DNA of 64,000 nt from a virus. Positions within the stretch are counted from its first letter, which is position 1. Each line of letters begins with the position of its first letter. The notes beneath the pieces were generated by a model that had not been told where the DNA came from, ran no database searches, and saw only the letters and a program-made list of their open reading frames with translations. Shown here in pieces: positions 1 through 8,575 of this stretch. The DNA lies in IMG/VR virus record IMGVR_UViG_3300046170_000519, positions 62,001 through 126,000 of that record. One strand, given 5' to 3'. The translations under genes and the position numbers were made by a program.

Positions 1-14
1 TTTCTAATTTGCTA

Positions 15-494
15 TTATTTTTTTTCATTTGCATTTAAATCTTTTTTAAGTTTCTTTTCAATAGAAAAACTGCAAAAGGGGCTATGTCTATATATACCAA
101 CCATAAAAGATTTTGCTTTATTAGCTTTTGCTCCAAAACTATGTGGGGTTACTCGTGACCCACAATTTCTGCAAGGAGCAAGACCTTTATGCAAAGCCTT
201 TTTTAAGACGTGGTCTTTAGGAAGATGCCAATCAAGGTAGTTAATAATATACCTCTCTTCTTTTTCAGAAAAAGCATTTGTTTTATTTTTCTTTCTAAAA
301 TCTAATTTTAATGAGTAAAGTTTTTCATGAAGCTTTGGAAACTCACTATCAATACGCACATCTAAAATCTCATGCATCTCGACCCCAAAGGGCGTTCCAA
401 AATCTTTACCCCCTTTTCGATCATAAGTTGATTTATGATGTCCATGAGCCAAATTTAAAAAAAGTAACGAAATAAGTATTTTTATAATTTTCAT
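15..494 (-). CDS. small secreted protein with CxxC motif
   Basis: About 159 residues beginning MKIIKILISLLFLNLAHG, a short basic end followed by a hydrophobic stretch typical of a Sec signal peptide. The mature part begins with a His-rich HGHHKST segment and carries one CRNC (CxxC) motif near residue 108, so it may bind metal or form a disulfide outside the cytoplasm. An upstream in-frame TTG at 530 overlaps the stop of the UvsE gene, but the ATG at 494 is preferred because it puts the signal peptide at the true N terminus. It lies 32 nt downstream of uvsE and is probably cotranscribed. I recognise no family; secretion is inferred from the N terminus only. Confidence 0.6.
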   Translation of the reverse strand: MKIIKILISLLFLNLAHGHHKSTYDRKGGKDFGTPFGVEMHEILDVRIDSEFPKLHEKLYSLKLDFRKKNKTNAFSEKEERYIINYLDWHLPKDHVLKKALHKGLAPCRNCGSRVTPHSFGAKANKAKSFMVGIYRHSPFCSFSIEKKLKKDLNANEKK

Positions 495-526
495 AATAAC
501 CAAACTAAAAGAAAAGAAAGGAGATG

Positions 527-1531
527 TCAAGCTTTTTGGAAATTTTGTTTAAGAAGTCTAATAGCTTTATCTTTCTGCTTAACTTCACACTCCCATTTAA
601 CTTGTTTGCTTGGCTCTATCGCTATAATAGGCGGAGTGTTACCAAGGGCAAAATAATCGGCATGGGCGCGAGGTTTTTGTGGAGTCCCCTCAGACCAATG
701 AAACACAGGAGCAATAAAATTGTTATCACCATCTCCTTGATTAACCCACGTGTAGGCACAACGTTCTGCTTGAAATGCGACATTGTGATCTTCTGATGGA
801 TTGCAAAAATCATGAAGATTATCATAGCAGACAGGGATATTTGCACCAAATGTTTCAAACAAATACTCGCTTAATTTAATGCAATTATCCACATTAAAAA
901 AACCTTTGTCTTCATTCTCGATAGTAAGACGCTTGTAAACACCTTTATCGCACATAGAAAGATTGCGAAAAAATCTAGTCGCAACTATTTCTAAGCTTTC
1001 ATCCATTTTTGGGGTGTAATTGATATGAATGTTCATTGGCGCAGTATGATCTTGCGGAAGACCTAACATATCAAGAACACTCGCTTGAAAATTTAATTCT
1101 TTAATGGTTCTAGCTACCGCATCTCTATTGGTAGAAGCAAGAACATTGAATTGGTCGGGGTGAGAACCAATTGTAAGATTGAATTTTTTGGCAATTTTAC
1201 CTGCGAATTTTAATTCTTCTTTTATTGAAACTCTATCGGGCAAATCTTCATAGTTGACATCTGTATTATCATCTGTAATGAGCGGAAAAAGAGCAGAACT
1301 AAGACGATAATGTAAAATACCATTGTTAATGCAATGACGAATAATGTAACGAGTGACGCGAGCATTGTGAAGAATTCTGCTAGACAAATCTTTGATAGCT
1401 TGATCTCTGCCATTTTGTAAGGAAAGATCGCTAAATCTTTTTCTAGTCATTGTTCTAAAAGAATACTTTTTTTTATCTTTATCTTTTAATTCTTCGCTAA
1501 TGCAAGTTAAGCCTAGTATTTGATCAGTCAT
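527..1531 (-). CDS. uvsE: UV DNA damage endonuclease (UvsE/UVDE family)
   Basis: 334 residues, normal for the family. UVDE nicks DNA 5' of UV photoproducts using a metal centre in a TIM barrel. Recognisable blocks are GLTCISEEL at the N terminus, SSALFPLITDD (about 79-89), SHPDQFNVLASTNRDA (about 122-137), the metal-site stretches IENEDKGF and CYDNLHDF, and FHWSEGTPQKP (about 275-285). These supply the His/Glu/Asp ligands expected for the family. In a phage it would repair sunlight damage, fitting a surface-water virus. The start ATG at 1531 sits just after a good sigma70-type promoter, and the gene is divergent from the small gene at 1618. Confidence 0.93.
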   Translation of the reverse strand: MTDQILGLTCISEELKDKDKKKYSFRTMTRKRFSDLSLQNGRDQAIKDLSSRILHNARVTRYIIRHCINNGILHYRLSSALFPLITDDNTDVNYEDLPDRVSIKEELKFAGKIAKKFNLTIGSHPDQFNVLASTNRDAVARTIKELNFQASVLDMLGLPQDHTAPMNIHINYTPKMDESLEIVATRFFRNLSMCDKGVYKRLTIENEDKGFFNVDNCIKLSEYLFETFGANIPVCYDNLHDFCNPSEDHNVAFQAERCAYTWVNQGDGDNNFIAPVFHWSEGTPQKPRAHADYFALGNTPPIIAIEPSKQVKWECEVKQKDKAIRLLKQNFQKA

Positions 1532-1536
1532 AGTAT

Positions 1537-1566
1537 ATAATATGACATAAAATTAAAAAACGTCAA
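1537..1566 (-). promoter_or_regulatory. sigma70-like promoter for uvsE
   Basis: On the minus strand TTGACG (1566-1561) is followed after 18 nt by TATTAT (1542-1537), ending a few bases before the uvsE ATG at 1531. Both boxes are close to the bacterial consensus. The leader would be very short. No experimental support is available. Confidence 0.5.
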
Positions 1567-1580
1567 TAATAAAAAAAGAT

Positions 1581-1608
1581 TTGACTTTCAAAAAAAGATT
1601 TGTAAGAT
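1581..1608 (+). promoter_or_regulatory. sigma70-like promoter for the 1618 gene
   Basis: TTGACT (1581-1586) and TAAGAT (1603-1608) are separated by 16 nt, and the ATG follows at 1618. The promoter is divergent from the one for uvsE, so both transcription units leave the 1532-1617 gap. An 11-nt direct repeat (AAAAAAGATTT) overlaps it and might be a regulator site. Confidence 0.45.
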
Positions 1609-1617
1609 TAAGGCATT

Positions 1618-1863
1618 ATGAAAAGAGGTAGACCAAAAGGATATAGTCCGTACACTGAAATTACTTACGAAGAATTAGCTGATTGGGTCGGGAGGAAGGC
1701 AAAAATACCCGTCTCAAAAAAATGGCTTCAAGCTCTTATGGGCGAAAATACAAATGAGGAATCAAGCGATTTTTTTGTTGACGACAGTTCAATGAAAGAT
1801 TATGATACACCTCAATTAGAATCCAAAATAGAATACACCTTAACCCATTTTGAAAATGAATAA
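1618..1863 (+). CDS. small protein with AT-hook-like N terminus
   Basis: 81 residues starting MKRGRPKGYSPYTEITYEEL. The RGRPKG core resembles an AT-hook, which binds the minor groove of AT-rich DNA. The rest is a short helical region with an acidic C terminus (SSDFFVDDSSMKDYD). Its stop overlaps the start of the RuvB-like gene by 8 nt, so the two are translationally coupled and it may be a partner or loader for that ATPase. The family is not recognised. Confidence 0.55.
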   Translation: MKRGRPKGYSPYTEITYEELADWVGRKAKIPVSKKWLQALMGENTNEESSDFFVDDSSMKDYDTPQLESKIEYTLTHFENE

Positions 1864-2791
1864 TTATTTCTCTCATTTAGTTGGACAACAAGCAGTAAAA
1901 AAGAAATTATCTTTTTATTTAGACGCCTTTAATAAGACTTCTCAAGCTCCTTTTTTGCTCATGTCGGGAGCAAAAGGTTTAGGTAAAACTGAATTTGCGA
2001 AATCTTTCGCTAAAAATCTTTATAATCGAGATGGGGATAGGAGATCATTTTTAGAATTAAATTGCTCCACAATAAAAAACAATGAGCAATTCTTTGAGCA
2101 AATTTTTCTACCCCTTATAGCGGATAATGAAATAACAATATTATTTGATGAATGTCACGCTTTACCTTTGGACTTGACAATGGCTTTCCTAACAATATTT
2201 AATACAGAAAAAAATGCTAGGAAACATTTTGAGTGGAATGAGATGACATTTGAGTTTAATTTTAAACAACAAACATTTATATTTGCAACAACAGAAACTG
2301 ATAAGATTTTTCCACCATTAAAAGATAGATTAACTTCAGTAGATTTTGAGAAATATAGTCAAGAGGATTTAGCTGACATTGTAAAACTCTGCTTGCCTCA
2401 TATTTGCTTTTCAGATGATTGTATTAAAAAAGTTGCTACAACAATTAGAGGTAATGCTCGTAGCGCTGTAAAAAGAGCTAAAGAAATAGATTTATACTGC
2501 GGAGCAAAAGACATCTCTTTATTTGACTCAAAACACTTTGAAGATCTATGTGATCAAGTAGGCATACTTCCCCTTGGAATATCGCACACAGAAAAACAAA
2601 TCCTAGAAGCTCTTAACACCTGCGGTTCAGCGACTTTAACAGGATTAGCCGCAAAAATAGGAATGAGTAAAACGGCTTTGCAGAGAGATCATGAGCTTTA
2701 TTTGCTACATAAAAGTTTGATCGAAATAGACGGAAAGAGAAAAATAACAGGAGAAGGTATAAATATTTGTAAGCAGTTAAATTGTTTATGA
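1856..2791 (+). CDS. RuvB-like Holliday-junction AAA+ ATPase
   Basis: 311 residues, close to bacterial RuvB. RuvB hexamers drive branch migration of Holliday junctions, normally with RuvA. Visible parts: the N-terminal LVGQQAVKKKL box, Walker A GAKGLGKTEFAK (about residues 39-50), Walker B ILFDECHAL, sensor 1 IFATTETDK, an arginine-finger region PLKDRL, sensor 2 GNARSAVKRAKEI, and a C-terminal winged helix (LPLGISHTEKQILEAL to KITGEG) that aligns with the RuvB tail. The ATG at 1856 overlaps the preceding stop; an in-frame TTG at 1850 is less likely. No RuvA is seen, but Holliday-type nucleases occur elsewhere in the window (28073-28609, 50520-50933). A clamp-loader-like role remains possible. 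Confidence 0.82.
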   Translation: MNNYFSHLVGQQAVKKKLSFYLDAFNKTSQAPFLLMSGAKGLGKTEFAKSFAKNLYNRDGDRRSFLELNCSTIKNNEQFFEQIFLPLIADNEITILFDECHALPLDLTMAFLTIFNTEKNARKHFEWNEMTFEFNFKQQTFIFATTETDKIFPPLKDRLTSVDFEKYSQEDLADIVKLCLPHICFSDDCIKKVATTIRGNARSAVKRAKEIDLYCGAKDISLFDSKHFEDLCDQVGILPLGISHTEKQILEALNTCGSATLTGLAAKIGMSKTALQRDHELYLLHKSLIEIDGKRKITGEGINICKQLNCL

Positions 2792-3664
2792 TTTCTTAAA
2801 TGAATTAATTTTATTTTTAAGACTTTTAAAAGAAAAAAGCTTTTTATTTCCAAAATCAAAATTAGAATAATCTAAATCATCGAAGTTTAAATCCTTCCAA
2901 TCACTAATTAAATAAATAGGAAAAGATTTCGATAAATGTTTATAGAAATCATCAGCCATACAAATAGGAACTACTTTCAAGTAAAAGCACTCCCAAAGCC
3001 TGTGAGTATCTATACCCCTACCCCTTGGACAGGCACAAAATTGATGAGAATGTAAGTCTTTCAAGAATGCAGGGTACGGCAAATTTGATGACATAGAAAG
3101 CCCCTTTGACTCTAATGTAGACTTACAATGATTTCGTATATTTTTGTTGGTTCGAGTTGAAAAATTAAAATAAATCAATTTTTCTTTAGAACTTTTATTT
3201 AAAGATTCTTTATGTACAAGGCTAATATCGCCATGTCGCCATTGAGAATTGGCAATGCCAATTGGTAAATGAGTGACTTTTTCATGATTATAAACTAAGC
3301 AATTTTGCGAAAAAATATGCTGAATTAGAGGAACTTCCTCGAAAAGATTTAAATGCATAGGGTGAAAATGATCATCAGAATTATGAAAAACTAAAGCAAA
3401 AGGGTTTTTAAATCTTTTTAAATGTGAAATTAAATCCTGCAAATTTCTACGTAGTGTATGAGTATATGCGAAGACCAAAGATTGGTTGTCAACAGGAGTA
3501 TTATTTGAATCATTTAATAATATAAATTTGTTTGGGTCATTATTTGAATGATACAATTTTCCAATTTTTGGATTGTATTTGAAGTCTCTTTCAGTACCTA
3601 AAAAATGAGAGCATAAAAGTTGTATTTTTTCTCCCGATATATATTCATTATTAGAGTATGGCAT
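2786..3664 (-). CDS. exostosin-like (GT47-type) glycosyltransferase
   Basis: 292 residues. The diagnostic block near residues 209-245, FCACPRGRGIDTHRLWECFYLKVVPICM, matches the nucleotide-sugar-binding half of exostosin-like enzymes (cPRGxGxDxHRxWE...P), followed by a short C-terminal segment. The N-terminal half is less conserved. It would transfer a sugar from a nucleotide donor; donor and acceptor cannot be told. It overlaps the end of the RuvB-like gene by 6 nt tail to tail, and is the last gene of the minus-strand glycan block. A TATTTATA (TATAAATA on the coding strand) lies 19 nt upstream of its start. Confidence 0.72.
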   Translation of the reverse strand: MPYSNNEYISGEKIQLLCSHFLGTERDFKYNPKIGKLYHSNNDPNKFILLNDSNNTPVDNQSLVFAYTHTLRRNLQDLISHLKRFKNPFALVFHNSDDHFHPMHLNLFEEVPLIQHIFSQNCLVYNHEKVTHLPIGIANSQWRHGDISLVHKESLNKSSKEKLIYFNFSTRTNKNIRNHCKSTLESKGLSMSSNLPYPAFLKDLHSHQFCACPRGRGIDTHRLWECFYLKVVPICMADDFYKHLSKSFPIYLISDWKDLNFDDLDYSNFDFGNKKLFSFKSLKNKINSFKKS

Positions 3665-3703
3665 GCTTTTAAAGCTTAATGCATATTTATATAATATGTG
3701 TGA

Positions 3704-5170
3704 TTATTTTTTTCTTTTGTACCAATGGTCTGAAGCATAATCTAAATCCATAGACAAACCTTTTTCAATATTTGAATTGCCCCAATTTAATTTGCGAAGT
3801 TTAATTTTATCAGAGTGAAATTTAAGCATGTAATTAAAATATATTTCATATTCAGAAGCTCCTGAGTGTAAATGAGAAACATTTTTCAAAAAAACATCAT
3901 AAAATTTTTCCCCATGGTTAGATTCAATTTTATGAATGATTTCATTCCAATATTTAATTTCAAAAATCATATGATGGCATATCCCCGATTTATCAGATTT
4001 AACTCTGTGGAATTCGGGGTCTAATTTAGCCATGTGTTTAAAATAAGCGCCATGATTTTCTGTACCCCAATTATATAAACATTTATTATTTTCAGTAAAT
4101 ATAGTGGGTTTTAGAAAAAAAGTGTCAGCATCAATGACCAAATATTTATCCAAAATATTTGGAATAACTCGCCCTGCATATATTTTGAGAAGCTGTTGTA
4201 GATACCAACCATGTCTAGGCTCTCCACGAATCAAATTATTCCCGTGATGTTTTTCGATGGTATCCACACCAAAAGGAAAAATATTTTCATCTATAGTCGT
4301 ACAACCTTCAATATTTAAGGAAGTGTCATTTGTAATTAAATAAATATTTCTATAACCTATAATATTGCGTTTAGTAAATTCAATTTGACTCTTTATTAAG
4401 TCTAAATCTTTACTACCTACACATATAACAATATCATATAAATTTTTCGGTAACCCATTTAACTGCCACAATGTTTGATATTGGTGTAATATTTTATTAG
4501 CACCTATTTGAGATAAAAAATGGTTAACTAAAGAACCTTTTCCACTCATATTTTCGTTAAAAACATCTTTAACCTCTCTGTATAAACGATTTTTTGATCC
4601 ACCATCCAACCATTCGGGGGATTTTGGAGTATCGTCAATCAAAATGACAGCATCATCTTTAAGGAGATTTTTGACGCAATTAAACTCTTTTAAGTGATGT
4701 AAGGCGGAGGCATAAGGATTTAGAAAATCAACATCGTAAGAGTCTAAGTAGAGAAAATCAATTTTATCTTTAAGTTTCGGTAGAAATATTAGAGAATCAG
4801 AATGCTCTACATGAGTTTTGCAAGAAGTTTGCTGATTGGCTAAATTTACAGAAGATTTACTTAAATCAACTGATGTAACCTTACCCCCGAATGCATTTAC
4901 AAATTTATCCCATATTGATGTAGATTTTGTACCATGAGCAGAACAGCCAGTCTCAACTACTGTATATTCAGGCTTATTTTGATTAGCTAATGTTTCTAAA
5001 GCTAACTTGATGGTGCTATAGCAAATGTGCGTATAAAATGTGTTTTCACTTGGCTGTCCACCAGCAATTGAAGACCCATCTGGGTAATGAGCCAACTTAT
5101 GATTTTTACCATATTGATTTGTTTTTGAAAAATGAGCGTCGATTATATTATTGATCATCGTAAAAGGCAT
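3704..5170 (-). CDS. fused SAM methyltransferase and glycosyltransferase
   Basis: 488 residues with two domains. Residues about 1-235 look like a class I methyltransferase: motif I VVETGCSAHGTKST (about 71-84), acidic end of strand 2 VTSVDLSKSS, then LYLDSYDVDFLNPYASALHHL and VILIDDTPKSPEW. Residues about 240-488 look like a GT-A glycosyltransferase: YDIVICVGSKDLD, then DKYLVIDADTFFLKP with a DxD metal motif near residue 347, then a tail with HSGASEYEIYFNYMLKF. The fusion suggests a sugar is added and O-methylated by one polypeptide, but the order is unknown. It is preceded by a partly duplicated leader (5188-5208). Confidence 0.72.
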   Translation of the reverse strand: MPFTMINNIIDAHFSKTNQYGKNHKLAHYPDGSSIAGGQPSENTFYTHICYSTIKLALETLANQNKPEYTVVETGCSAHGTKSTSIWDKFVNAFGGKVTSVDLSKSSVNLANQQTSCKTHVEHSDSLIFLPKLKDKIDFLYLDSYDVDFLNPYASALHHLKEFNCVKNLLKDDAVILIDDTPKSPEWLDGGSKNRLYREVKDVFNENMSGKGSLVNHFLSQIGANKILHQYQTLWQLNGLPKNLYDIVICVGSKDLDLIKSQIEFTKRNIIGYRNIYLITNDTSLNIEGCTTIDENIFPFGVDTIEKHHGNNLIRGEPRHGWYLQQLLKIYAGRVIPNILDKYLVIDADTFFLKPTIFTENNKCLYNWGTENHGAYFKHMAKLDPEFHRVKSDKSGICHHMIFEIKYWNEIIHKIESNHGEKFYDVFLKNVSHLHSGASEYEIYFNYMLKFHSDKIKLRKLNWGNSNIEKGLSMDLDYASDHWYKRKK

Positions 5171-5187
5171 GTTGATTTATTGTTTTA

Positions 5188-5208
5188 AAATGGCATGATT
5201 GTAAGTAT
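5188..5208 (-). repeat. duplicated gene leader, copy 1
   Basis: TGGCATGATTGTAAGTAT with three flanking bases recurs identically at 5928-5948. Here the ATG that starts the GT2 gene in the other copy is followed by only two sense codons (Met-Pro-Phe-stop, 5196-5185), and the real start MPFT lies 26 nt further on. It looks like a leader copied with a glycosyltransferase cassette and then partly decayed. Confidence 0.6.
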
Positions 5209-5228
5209 ATTATATTTTTATATATTTA

Positions 5229-5936
5229 TCATTGAGGCTTCAATTTATCAGGGGAAACTGGACCTTTTCCACCGCTTTTACTGCTTAGATAATTATTGTA
5301 AACATATAAATCATTGCATAATATCACTTTTGATGGAATATTTGCTCTTAAAAGCATTTTATTAAAAAGAACATCCTGCCCTTTTTTGCTATTGGGGAAT
5401 TTTTTGATGTGTCCAATTATTGATTTATTTAAAAATATAGCCCCGTTATGCACACACGTTTTTTTAGAAGAAGCACGATCAACAAGCTCGATTTCATTAA
5501 AATTTATAAGAGTCTTTAAAGCATCTAAATCCCCTGTCCAGCCATGGCAAATGAAGGGAGCTTTAGTTTTTAAATAAGATTTAAGAAAAATTTCATTCCT
5601 CTGTTTATGGCAGAAATCATCACAGTCTTGATATATAATTATGTCCGAGGTGCATAAATGGTATGCCGTCTCTCGATTTTTACCAGCATATATTTCTTTT
5701 TTATTGATAACAAGTTTTAATTTTATTGAACGAGGGACTGCCTGTTTTATTTTAATAATAATTTCATCGGCAGATTTTTGCTCCGATGCTGTTTTCGGTC
5801 TATAGTTTGATATACATAAAATTATTTCATTAGGTAAAACGGTTTGGTTTAAAATATTTTTAACCGCTGATTCTAATAAGAGAATATGTCTGAAAACTAT
5901 AGGAATAGCATTTGTAATTGAGGGTTTAAATGGCAT
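5229..5936 (-). CDS. GT2-like glycosyltransferase
   Basis: 235 residues, one GT-A domain. It starts MPFKPSITNAIPIVFRHILLLESAVKNILNQTVLPNEIILC, like the nucleotide-binding first half of family 2 enzymes. The metal-binding DxD equivalent is IIIYQDCDDF (about residues 101-110), and the acceptor side includes HNGAIFLNKSIIG. An ATG at 5936 falls inside the repeated leader, with GTGTAA 13 nt upstream. It belongs to a run of sugar-modifying genes. Donor and acceptor are unknown. It is shorter than many GT2 enzymes, but both halves of the core are present. Confidence 0.7.
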   Translation of the reverse strand: MPFKPSITNAIPIVFRHILLLESAVKNILNQTVLPNEIILCISNYRPKTASEQKSADEIIIKIKQAVPRSIKLKLVINKKEIYAGKNRETAYHLCTSDIIIYQDCDDFCHKQRNEIFLKSYLKTKAPFICHGWTGDLDALKTLINFNEIELVDRASSKKTCVHNGAIFLNKSIIGHIKKFPNSKKGQDVLFNKMLLRANIPSKVILCNDLYVYNNYLSSKSGGKGPVSPDKLKPQ

Positions 5937-5948
5937 GATTGTAAGTAT
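5928..5948 (-). repeat. duplicated gene leader, copy 2
   Basis: Intact copy of the leader also found at 5188-5208; it contains the ATG of the GT2-like gene (5936-5934). The upstream AT-rich stretches (TTTTTATATATTTA) are also shared, so homology covers roughly 45 nt. Confidence 0.6.
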
Positions 5949-5949
5949 G

Positions 5950-6894
5950 TTACACTTTTTTTATATATTTACTAATAGCAGTATTATAAATTGTATACGG
6001 CTCCAAATTTTTACAATGCATATGGAGATTATTAATCGGTATCAACTTTTTGTTAATTTCAATATATGGGAAATACAACTTACCCTTTTGAACCCACTTA
6101 AAAGAATAGTTATCGTATTTGACAATACAAGTTTCGTTTACAAAGCCAGAAGTGTCCCCCGCTTTGTTTCGAGGGTCTACTCCACATAAGTATTGACCAA
6201 TAGACGCTCCATCAAAAATACTACCAAAATGATCAAAATTTTCATTAACTACAAATGACCAAGGGTGATCTTTATTTATTTCTACAATTCGCCCTTTTTT
6301 ATCTTCACCCTGCTTTAAACTGCCGTCTATTATTGGAAAACTTTTAACAAAAGTGTTTTTATTTCTATGATAAAAACTTGCGAGATTTCTCATGTCATGA
6401 GATTTGGGGTTATAATTATCACATAAGTCATCCAAAAACTCTGCGCTAGGAATGTAGATAATTCCTGGAATAGATCTATCCTTCCAATCCATAACTAAAT
6501 ACAAATAATTACCAAAATTATAAAGCATTTTTGTATAAAGTAATACATCGTTTTCCAAGTGAACGATGTGTTTCATATCATAATTTCGCATCCATTCTCT
6601 GATTGCAAAAAATCGAAGTGATGCATTATGCCAAAAACCGTTTCTGTAATTTTTATTTAATTCAGATTTATTATTAAAATAAGATAAATCTAAATTTGAA
6701 GCATGCACTATATTAAAACTTGGAGAATCAAAGAATTCTACAAATTTTGAAGAAAACTCTTTTTCTGTAATAACATAAACATTATATTCGAGTGTCAGTA
6801 ATTGACGTATATTGTATATTATATAATCTTGAAAGTCCCCTAACGAAGTTAAAACAATACTGGGTTGTAACTCTTCTTTTAAGGTTTTTTTCAT
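5950..6894 (-). CDS. putative glycosyltransferase (GT-A type)
   Basis: About 314 residues from the ATG at 6894 (MKKTLKEELQPSIVLTSLGDFQDYI). A TTG at 6933 would overlap the upstream methyltransferase and is less likely. HIVHLENDVLLYTKM (about residue 115) reads as a DxD-like Asn-Asp-Val metal site, followed by YLYLVMDWKD and a long region with FDGASIGQYLCGVDPRN. Such arrangements occur in glycan-synthesis proteins from large phages and marine bacteria. The class call rests on the LENDV motif and the glycan-gene setting, so function is tentative. Confidence 0.5.
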   Translation of the reverse strand: MKKTLKEELQPSIVLTSLGDFQDYIIYNIRQLLTLEYNVYVITEKEFSSKFVEFFDSPSFNIVHASNLDLSYFNNKSELNKNYRNGFWHNASLRFFAIREWMRNYDMKHIVHLENDVLLYTKMLYNFGNYLYLVMDWKDRSIPGIIYIPSAEFLDDLCDNYNPKSHDMRNLASFYHRNKNTFVKSFPIIDGSLKQGEDKKGRIVEINKDHPWSFVVNENFDHFGSIFDGASIGQYLCGVDPRNKAGDTSGFVNETCIVKYDNYSFKWVQKGKLYFPYIEINKKLIPINNLHMHCKNLEPYTIYNTAISKYIKKV

Positions 6895-6919
6895 AATAAG
6901 TCTACTTTTTAATGTCGAT

Positions 6920-7603
6920 TTATTTTTGAGCAAAAATCCAAGTTATAACAGGAGCATTAACATTAGAAGTGTAATCAGTGACTTGTTTGTAATCAGGCCA
7001 TTTTTTGTTGTTAAAAATAAAATTATGATACGATGAATTGCCCCAAAAACCTATATCTAATATTTTAAATCCAGAGCTTTTAAAAATACAACCCAAACCA
7101 ACAGGTGTTATACCTGTAAAATGATGAAAAGGGGTCGAGTGAGGTTTGTTAACTGCGGGTAAATTCATATAAACAATACCATTTTTGTTCATATGATTAT
7201 ATATATTTGTAACAACCTTGACTGGATCGTAAACATGTTCTAGTGTTTGATTCGACATAAAGAAATCAAAATCTTTTTCTGGTAAGTTTAGAGTATGTAA
7301 ATCATAGTTGATTTTATCGTCAACATAATTATAGTTAATTTTTTTATTAAACTTTAAGTGTTCATATTCAGGATCGCGACCACCGTTTAACGATAAAACC
7401 TTATCAAAAAAGAAATTATTTTCATCCATGAATTTTTTGAACTCTAATACAGCAAAAATTCTAGGCACATCTTTTCTGTTCCAGTCCCATTTTTTATTTG
7501 GATTGTCAGGCAATTCTCTATATCTGTTTAAATATTTTTTTGACCCCTTGGGCACTATATATGTAGAGTAAATATCTTGTATGTCTTGTTCTGATAAATT
7601 CAT
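6920..7603 (-). CDS. class I SAM-dependent methyltransferase
   Basis: 227 residues. Motif I is degenerate (DKVLSLNGGRDPE, about 70-82), but the Methyltransf_11-type core is clear: YDLHTLNLPEKDFDFFMSNQTLEHVYDPVKVVTNIYNHMNKNGIVYMNLP (about 104-153), that is, motifs II-IV of small-molecule methyltransferases. It lies between glycosyltransferases and probably methylates a sugar. A GTGTATAAAC-containing AT-rich segment lies upstream. The replacement of the usual Gly-x-Gly loop by LNGGRD is unusual and could reduce SAM binding. Confidence 0.65.
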   Translation of the reverse strand: MNLSEQDIQDIYSTYIVPKGSKKYLNRYRELPDNPNKKWDWNRKDVPRIFAVLEFKKFMDENNFFFDKVLSLNGGRDPEYEHLKFNKKINYNYVDDKINYDLHTLNLPEKDFDFFMSNQTLEHVYDPVKVVTNIYNHMNKNGIVYMNLPAVNKPHSTPFHHFTGITPVGLGCIFKSSGFKILDIGFWGNSSYHNFIFNNKKWPDYKQVTDYTSNVNAPVITWIFAQK

Positions 7604-7647
7604 TTTAAAAGGTAAAGGTTATATTATATATAATAAAGTTTATACAC

Positions 7648-8184
7648 TCATTTTCTATTTAAAGTTGAGTGCATCAACATTTCTTCAAAACAATCGTCAG
7701 ACAAGTTTTTATAATTTTCAAAAATGCCCACGCCTCCTCTATCTCCTACTATTTTATCATAATACTCTTTGTCCCAAAAATCATAATAATTTGTATTACG
7801 CAACTTATTTGAGTACTCATTTAGCTCTGATAATTTTTGTATCATTAATATGGCATATTCTTTATTATTTGTTTTAATTCCATTTATTTTATTTATTTGA
7901 TCAGGATGATCCCAAATTAACCACAAGTCTTTTGTTTTTGCAAATTGTTGGTGATCATTGCAGAATTCTTCTAACCATTTTTTATCAAATTGTTTTGAGC
8001 TACCATAAATTAAATATAGCATTGGATGCGTTTTATTTTGTATGCAATCAAAAGCATCTGCCATAAAATTAGTAGACTGAATTATTTTTATTTTATTTAA
8101 AAAACTTTTAGCAAAAGGGCAAATTGCATGACCCCCAAGCTCATCTCTTTTAAGAGAAATATAATCTATGTAATCCTTAATCAT
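7648..8184 (-). CDS. unknown protein with CPFAK motif
   Basis: 178 residues starting MIKDYIDYISLKRDELGGHAICPFAKSF. The CPFAK box resembles the signature of DUF1415 proteins, but the rest is only weakly similar, so this is a suggestion. LWLIWDHPDQIN and a C-terminal acidic helix region follow. The first 12 residues are repeated in a 16-residue micro-ORF at 9191-9241, evidence for a past duplication. Its start overlaps the DUF2452 stop by 8 nt, making it the distal gene of the coupled operon that begins near 13.7 kb. Confidence 0.5.
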   Translation of the reverse strand: MIKDYIDYISLKRDELGGHAICPFAKSFLNKIKIIQSTNFMADAFDCIQNKTHPMLYLIYGSSKQFDKKWLEEFCNDHQQFAKTKDLWLIWDHPDQINKINGIKTNNKEYAILMIQKLSELNEYSNKLRNTNYYDFWDKEYYDKIVGDRGGVGIFENYKNLSDDCFEEMLMHSTLNRK

Positions 8185-8575
8185 TTTTGATCAACTCCCA
8201 ACGATTATCATAATTTAACCTGAAAGAGCCTTGGTGCTTTTCTCCCCAAGAGCATTCATTGGGAGCAAATAAACTCATGAAATGTTTTCCATTATCTTTT
8301 TTGTATAGATAATATATTTGTCCGATAACAGGTTTCATTCTCATTTCTGCATTGAATATTATTTCGTTCCATTTAACATCTTCAGCAAGCTCTTTAAATT
8401 GTTTTTTTAACTTGTTAAAGCGTTCTTCATAATGTTTATTTGCAGAATGAACCGCTCCAACTTTCCATCCTTCAAGGCTATGATCGGGGCGAATAATAGG
8501 AGCGCCCACATTACTAGCGTAAGGAAGAGAATGAGGATTTGGGGCAACATTATCGGGTAGTTCTTTTTCATCCAT
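8177..8575 (-). CDS. DUF2452-family protein
   Basis: About 132 residues from an ATG sharing its A with the QueF-like stop (TGATG). NVAPNPHSLPYASNVGAPIIRPDHSLEGWK is the typical DUF2452 N-terminal block, and the later IYYLYKKDNGKHFMSLFAPNECSWG matches its YYLY...LS...P pattern. A central amphipathic helix (HYEERFNKLKKQFKELAEDV) lies between. The family has no established function that I know of. The in-frame ATG at 8593 would overlap the previous gene by 19 nt; coupling at 8575 fits better. Confidence 0.72.
   Translation of the reverse strand: MDEKELPDNVAPNPHSLPYASNVGAPIIRPDHSLEGWKVGAVHSANKHYEERFNKLKKQFKELAEDVKWNEIIFNAEMRMKPVIGQIYYLYKKDNGKHFMSLFAPNECSWGEKHQGSFRLNYDNRWELIKND

Noticed and set aside
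622-858. Small overlapping frames within uvsE
   Set aside because: They are out-of-frame shadows of a well-supported gene.
3684-3691. TATAAATA (minus strand) as a T4-type late promoter
   Set aside because: Only isolated copies exist, in a very AT-rich gap; no consistent placement before structural genes could be shown.
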